Positions 5,274-9,474 of a stretch of DNA of 9,474 nucleotides are shown in pieces (within the stretch, counting starts at the first letter, position 1; each line of letters opens with the position of its first letter). The stretch covers positions 1 to 9,474 of the forward strand of contig DAHWBL010000150.1 of the NCBI GenBank assembly GCA_027323595.1. Direction: 5' to 3'. Source of the stretch: Acetobacteraceae bacterium. Its GTDB lineage: Bacteria; Pseudomonadota; Alphaproteobacteria; Acetobacterales; Acetobacteraceae. The translations under genes and the position numbers were made by a program. Under the pieces are notes generated by a model. It saw only the letters and a program-made list of their open reading frames with translations, did no database searches and was not told where the DNA came from.

Positions 5274-7903
5274 CACGCCGCGCCCAGCAGCCCGTCGCCA
5301 CCGGCATCGATGGCCAGCGCATCCACCCCCACCGTGCGGGTGGCCGGCAGCAGCGAGAAATAATGCCGCGACACATCGTCCGACAGCGCGCCGATCAGGC
5401 CCGACAGCGCGCGCAGCGCCGGCGGCAGCCCCGCGGCGGCCTCCGCCTGGTCGGGCGCGCGCTGCACATCGCGCACCAGCGCCTCGGCGCGCGCCAGCAG
5501 GGTCGCCATCTCGGGGGCGAAACTCACCTCGCTCTCGCCGGCGATGGCGGTCAGCAACTGGGTGGCATCGCTGAGCTGAAACGCCAGCCCGCGCGGATTG
5601 CCGGCATCCGCGAGCACCAGATCGAGCGCGGGCGCGGGCTGCATCACCCCCAGATACCGGTTGCGATAGGTCAGCACCGAATCGCGCAGCTCCAGCACCA
5701 GCCGCAACCCCGCCTCGACCCGCCCAGCCTCGACCCGCCCCGCCTCGGCACGCGCGCCGTCGGCGCGCTCGGGCGGCTCCAGCGCCGCCGCCACCTCCAC
5801 CGCGATCGCCTGCGCCCGCTCGATCCGCCGGCCCAGATCGACAAACAGCCGGCCGCCGCCGCGCACCATGTTCTCGGCGATCAGCCCCGACATCGCCGCC
5901 GACAATTCCAGCGCGCGCTGCAGCCAGACCGCCGCCTCCTCCAGCGCATGGTGCTCGTCGCGCGGGCTGTGATAGGGGCGAACCGCCTGGCCGCGCAGGC
6001 TTTCGCGCAACGCCCGAACGCCGCCGCTCATGGTGGCATGCATCTCGTCGGTCATCCGATCGCGCAGCAGCTCGGCGATCCGCCCGACCTGGCCCAGCAG
6101 CAGCACCATCCGCCCCTGCCCGCGCAGCGCCGCCAGCACCGCCTGCGCCAGCGACCCCGCGCCGAGCGCCGCGTCGGTCCCCGCCGGCACCAGCTCGATG
6201 CCGGCCATGCAGGCGCCCAGAACCTCCAGCTCGGCCAGCTCACGCGGCGTCGGCGCGGCCCGCACGATCCGCGACACCGCCGCGCGCAGCAGCCGCGCCG
6301 CCGATTCCAGCCGCTCCAGATACCGCCCCAGCCAATTGAAATTATCCGCCACCCGCGACGGCAGATCGCCGGCGGTGCGGCGGATCACCAGCACCGGGGC
6401 GGCCGGCACCGCCGGCCCGATCAGCGAGGCGCCCTGCTCGGCCAGCACCCACACATCCTTGGACAACGCCCGCGTCGGCAGCCGCCCCGCCAGCGGATCG
6501 TCCGGCCCGAGCGCGCGCGCCAGCCCGCCAGGCATGATCCGCCAGCCCTGCCCGTCCGACACCAGAAACAGCCGCAGCACGATCGGCCGCGGCTCCAGCC
6601 CGACCGGCGCGACGCACGGCGCCGCCGAAAATCCCATCGCCGCCAGCGCCGCGTAGCTGCCCGGATCGGCCGCCACCCGCGCCATCAGCGCATCCCGCCG
6701 CGCCGGTGCCAGCGCCGCCAGGTTCACCGGCGCCGCCCGCCCGTCCAGCGCCGGGCGCAGCCACCAGCTGCGCGGCTGCTGGCGCACCCGCGCCAGCGCG
6801 TCCGGATCGCCAAGCCACACCGCGCCAACCGACGGCAGGATCAGCTCCTCGCCCAGCAACCGCTGCGCCAGCGCCGGCAGGAACGCGGCGATGCCCGGAC
6901 TTTCCACCAGCCGCGCGCCCGGATGGTTCAGCACCCGCACACTGCCCGCGCGCATCGCATCGAGCAGCCCGGGCACCCCATGCGCCGAGCCCGCCGCCAG
7001 CTCCAGCGGGTCGATCTGGTCGCCATCCTGCCGGTTCAGCAGCAGCCCGATCGGCCGCAGCCCGCGCAAGGTTTTGAGAAACAGCGCCCCACCCCGCACC
7101 GTGAGGTCGCCGCCCTCGACCAGTGTCGCCGACAGCTCGCGCGCCATCAGCACATGCTCGGCCCAATACGGATCGCCGGTGCCCGGCGTCAGCAGCCCCA
7201 CCCCGGCACTTTCCGCGCCGGCCGGCAGCAGCGCGCGCAGCGTGTCCTCCCACGAATCCAGAAACGGCCGCAGCGGCATCACCAGATGCGGCGCGAACAG
7301 CTCGGGCAGCATCCGCGCCATCATCCGCCGGTTTTCCAGCGCATAGGCGATGCCGTTGCCCGCCTCGGTGCGGTCGGCCAGCACGTGCCACACGCCATTG
7401 GCGCCGCGCACCAGGTCCGCCGCATACAAATGCAACCGCGGCCGCCCCGGCAGATCCTCGCACGCCCGCAAATACCCAGGGTTCGGCCACAGCAACGACG
7501 CCGGCAGCACCCCCTCCTCCAGCAGCGTGCGCGGCCCGTACAGATCGGCCAGCAGCCGCTCCAACAGGCTCGCCCGCTGCGCCAGCCCCGATTCCAGCAC
7601 CGCGAATTCCGACGCCGGGATCGGCAGCGGCAGCGCATCGCACCGCCATTCATGCTCCGCCGTCCCCGGACTGAGCGCCGAGATCCCCTCCTCGGCCAGC
7701 GCCGCGTTCAGCGCCGCCGCCCGCAGCCGCAGCTCCTCGGGCCCGAGCCCGGTCATCACCCCGAGCAGTTGCCGCCAATGCGGCCGCACCCCGCCGCCGC
7801 CATCGACCATCTCGTCGATCGGCGGGTCCGGCATCACCGGGGAGGTGGCGCTCTGGAACTGGCTTTGGGTCACGGTCGGGTCGGCATTCCCTGGTTCATG
7901 CAT
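5273..7903 (-). CDS. Circularly permuted ATP-grasp fused to Alpha-E domain (DUF404/DUF407 + DUF403)
   Basis: 876 residues. The N-terminal part (about 31-490) matches the circularly permuted ATP-grasp family: DEM-VDGGGGVRPHW (30-43), LLADLYGP (117-124), RLHLYAADLVR (156-166), ADRTEAGNGIAYALENR (176-192), LVEGGDLTVR (261-270), VMPLRPF, and LSKDVWVLAE (480-489). ATP-grasp ligases join a carboxylate to an amine through an acyl-phosphate. The C-terminal part (about 514-855) is the helical Alpha-E domain, starting 'LPSRVADNFNWLGRYLER' and ending 'HYFSLLP'. The start at 7903 has a poor Shine-Dalgarno; the ATG at 7834 (residue 24) is an alternative, and family members usually begin near 'DEM'. A GGAGG at 7937-7941 is too far upstream to serve either. 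A 15-base tandem repeat gives EAGRV copies at about 720-732. The gene lies 54 bases after the DUF2126 gene and overlaps the transglutaminase gene by one base. Confidence 0.9.
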   Translation of the reverse strand: MHEPGNADPTVTQSQFQSATSPVMPDPPIDEMVDGGGGVRPHWRQLLGVMTGLGPEELRLRAAALNAALAEEGISALSPGTAEHEWRCDALPLPIPASEFAVLESGLAQRASLLERLLADLYGPRTLLEEGVLPASLLWPNPGYLRACEDLPGRPRLHLYAADLVRGANGVWHVLADRTEAGNGIAYALENRRMMARMLPELFAPHLVMPLRPFLDSWEDTLRALLPAGAESAGVGLLTPGTGDPYWAEHVLMARELSATLVEGGDLTVRGGALFLKTLRGLRPIGLLLNRQDGDQIDPLELAAGSAHGVPGLLDAMRAGSVRVLNHPGARLVESPGIAAFLPALAQRLLGEELILPSVGAVWLGDPDALARVRQQPRSWWLRPALDGRAAPVNLAALAPARRDALMARVAADPGSYAALAAMGFSAAPCVAPVGLEPRPIVLRLFLVSDGQGWRIMPGGLARALGPDDPLAGRLPTRALSKDVWVLAEQGASLIGPAVPAAPVLVIRRTAGDLPSRVADNFNWLGRYLERLESAARLLRAAVSRIVRAAPTPRELAELEVLGACMAGIELVPAGTDAALGAGSLAQAVLAALRGQGRMVLLLGQVGRIAELLRDRMTDEMHATMSGGVRALRESLRGQAVRPYHSPRDEHHALEEAAVWLQRALELSAAMSGLIAENMVRGGGRLFVDLGRRIERAQAIAVEVAAALEPPERADGARAEAGRVEAGRVEAGLRLVLELRDSVLTYRNRYLGVMQPAPALDLVLADAGNPRGLAFQLSDATQLLTAIAGESEVSFAPEMATLLARAEALVRDVQRAPDQAEAAAGLPPALRALSGLIGALSDDVSRHYFSLLPATRTVGVDALAIDAGGDGLLGAA
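5711..5755 (-). repeat. 15-base tandem repeat inside the Alpha-E domain
   Basis: Three 15-base units lie head to tail: 5711-5725, 5726-5740 (14 of 15 bases identical to the first), and a decayed third at 5741-5755. In frame they code for repeated EAGRV at about residues 716-731, between two predicted helices. The in-frame unit length lets the copy number change without breaking the protein. Confidence 0.8.
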
Positions 7904-7957
7904 GCGGCAGCAGCCGGGCGATGCCGGCAGAGTGAACCTCCAGTCCTATCCAACCGG

Positions 7958-9474
7958 TCAATCCGGTGCAAACGCACGGCGCAGATCAAGGGTGCGCGGA
8001 TGCTCATCGCTGCACACCACCACCGGCGGCGCCATCTCGCCCACCCCATGTCCAAACGTCCAGAACCGCGACCGCCGCCGCGACTCCGCCTCCCCGGCAT
8101 TGACCGGAAACACCTCCGACCCCAGCCCGCCCGGATGCACCACATGATAGGTCATCCCCCCGATCGCCCGCCCGTTCCAACTGTCGAACAGGTCGAACAC
8201 CAGCTCCGGGCGCGCCGGCACCGTCGGATGCAGCGCGCTCGGCGGCGCCCACGCCTTGAACCGCACGCCGCCCACGAACTCCCCGGCCACCCCGGTCGGC
8301 GTCAGCGGCACCGCCGCGCCGTTGCACGCCAGCACATAGCGCTCCGGCACATGCCCGCTGACCCGCACCTGCAACCGCTCGACCGAGCTGTCCACATAGC
8401 GCGCGGTGCCCACCCCGGTCACTTCCTCGCCCAGCACGTGCCACGGCTCCAGCGCATGCCGCAGCTCGATGCCCACGCCACGCAGATGAACCTCACCGAT
8501 CAGCGGAAACCGGAACGCCAGATGCGGCGCGAACCACTGCGCATCGATCCGCAGCCCCCGCGCCGCCAGCTCCTCCAGCGCATCGCCCAGATCCTGCGCG
8601 ACGAACCACGGCAGCATGAAATCGTCATGCAGCCTGGTCCCCCAGCGCACCAGCCGCCGCGCATAGGGCTGCTCCCAGAACCCCGCCACCGCCGCGCGCA
8701 TCAGCAGCGACTGCGCCAGACTCATCCGCGCATCCGGCGGCATCTCCGCGCCGCGATACTCCACCAGCCCCAGCCGCCCCGCCCCACCGGCGGGCGTATA
8801 GAGCTTGTCGATGCAGAATTCCGTGCGGTGGGCATTGCCGGTCATGTCCACCAGAATGTTGCGGAACACCCGGTCCACCACCCACGGCGCCATCTCCTCG
8901 CCCGGCCGCACCTGCGCGAACGCCAGCTCCAGCTCCGCCACCGCGTCGCCACGCGCCTCGTCCACCCGCGGATGCTGGCTGGTCGGCCCGATGAACAGCC
9001 CGCTGAACAGATACGACAGCCCCGGATGGTTGTGCCAGAACCCCAGCAGCGACTTCAGCAGGTCCGGCCGCCGCAGAAACGGACTGTCCGCCGGGCTCGC
9101 CGCCCCCATCACCACATGGTTGCCGCCGCCGGTGCCCACATGCCGCCCATCCAGCATGAATTTCTCCGCCGCCAGCCCCTCGGCCCGCGCCGCCTCATAC
9201 AGCTCGGTGGTGCGCCCCACCTGCTCCGCCCAGCTCTCCACCGGATGCACATTCACCTCGATGACGCCCGGGTCCGGCGTCACCGAGAAATGCGGCAGGC
9301 GCGGGTCACGCGGCGGCAGATACCCCTCCAGCACCACCTTGCGCCCCAGCTCCTGCGCGGTCTGCTCCACCGCCGCCACTAGCTCCAGCCAGTCCTCGGC
9401 GGTGGTCAGCGGCGGGAAGCACACATGCAGCCGCCCCTCGTGCGCCTCCACCGCCAGCGCGGTGCGCACCACCT
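7958..9474 (-). CDS. DUF2126 putative amidoligase, C-terminal part (5' end outside window)
   Basis: The frame is open from the right edge of the window to the TGA at 7958-7960, giving 504 complete codons. Full-length relatives are about 1,100 residues with an N-terminal transglutaminase-like domain, so more than half is missing. In window numbering the visible part has VLEGYLPPRDPRL (47-59), VTPDPGVIEVNVHPVESW (64-81), KFMLDGRHVGTGGGNHVV (104-121), FSGLFIGPTSQHPRVDEAR (156-174), LVDMTGNAHRTEFCIDKLY (207-225), EMPPDARMSLAQ (243-254), ALEPWHVLGEE (340-350), TARYVDSSVERLQVRV (356-371) and FPVNAGEAESRRR (455-467). These are DUF2126 hallmarks. The family is classed as a putative amidoligase of the glutamine synthetase/GCS fold in permuted form; E72 and N74 in 'IEVN' are likely metal/ATP ligands by that analogy. 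It is the first visible gene of the minus-strand cluster and probably co-transcribed with the ATP-grasp gene. Confidence 0.9.
   Translation of the reverse strand, partial: VVRTALAVEAHEGRLHVCFPPLTTAEDWLELVAAVEQTAQELGRKVVLEGYLPPRDPRLPHFSVTPDPGVIEVNVHPVESWAEQVGRTTELYEAARAEGLAAEKFMLDGRHVGTGGGNHVVMGAASPADSPFLRRPDLLKSLLGFWHNHPGLSYLFSGLFIGPTSQHPRVDEARGDAVAELELAFAQVRPGEEMAPWVVDRVFRNILVDMTGNAHRTEFCIDKLYTPAGGAGRLGLVEYRGAEMPPDARMSLAQSLLMRAAVAGFWEQPYARRLVRWGTRLHDDFMLPWFVAQDLGDALEELAARGLRIDAQWFAPHLAFRFPLIGEVHLRGVGIELRHALEPWHVLGEEVTGVGTARYVDSSVERLQVRVSGHVPERYVLACNGAAVPLTPTGVAGEFVGGVRFKAWAPPSALHPTVPARPELVFDLFDSWNGRAIGGMTYHVVHPGGLGSEVFPVNAGEAESRRRSRFWTFGHGVGEMAPPVVVCSDEHPRTLDLRRAFAPD

Noticed and set aside
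7904..7957. A GGAGG on the minus strand (7937-7941) as ribosome binding site for the ATP-grasp gene
   Set aside because: It is more than 30 bases before the first usable ATG and no in-frame start codon lies at the right distance.
5363..9382. A 1,339-codon open frame on the plus strand opposite the ATP-grasp and DUF2126 genes
   Set aside because: It is extremely rich in Arg, Pro, Gln and His with no recognisable domain, and it lies opposite two strongly recognised genes. In DNA of this GC content stop codons are rare in the antisense frame, so this is a shadow.

Overview
The window is a very GC-rich stretch (about 70% by eye) whose real genes end almost every codon in G or C. The gene content suggests an alphaproteobacterium, probably of the Acetobacteraceae/Rhodospirillales type: a SPOR-tailed cell-wall protein, an alphaproteobacterial-style cold-shock protein, and a DUF2126 / CP-ATP-grasp / Alpha-E / transglutaminase cluster. 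The genus is not determined. Genes are packed tightly and no gene-free stretch exceeds 300 bases; the longest gap is 187 bases (2226-2412). I saw no tRNA, rRNA, insertion sequence, CRISPR array or phage gene.

Left part, plus strand (1-1896): the C-terminal end of a SPOR-domain protein, probably a D-alanyl-D-alanine carboxypeptidase, runs by a one-base TGATG overlap into a class III extradiol (DODA/YgiD-type) dioxygenase. A glutathione S-transferase of the LigF/beta-etherase-like kind follows 29 bases later. These three look like one operon.

Middle (1897-4299): a small convergent region with several GC-rich hairpins separates the GST from a minus-strand cold-shock protein gene. Next, also on the minus strand, is a cyclic-di-GMP signalling protein with domains in the order EAL - CBS pair - GGDEF, the reverse of the usual GGDEF-EAL order.

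Right part, minus strand (4380-9474), read from right to left: the C-terminal 505 codons of a DUF2126 putative amidoligase (its start lies outside the window), a fused circularly permuted ATP-grasp + Alpha-E protein, and a stand-alone bacterial transglutaminase-like protein that overlaps the ATP-grasp gene by one base. This set matches a system that comparative genomics has predicted to build or attach peptide tags: two permuted amide-bond ligases, a helical partner domain and a papain-fold peptidase/transglutaminase. As far as I know its substrate and product are unproven. It is the most interesting content here. The EAL-CBS-GGDEF gene lies only 80 bases downstream of this operon on the same strand, so it may be read through from it or have its own promoter in that gap.
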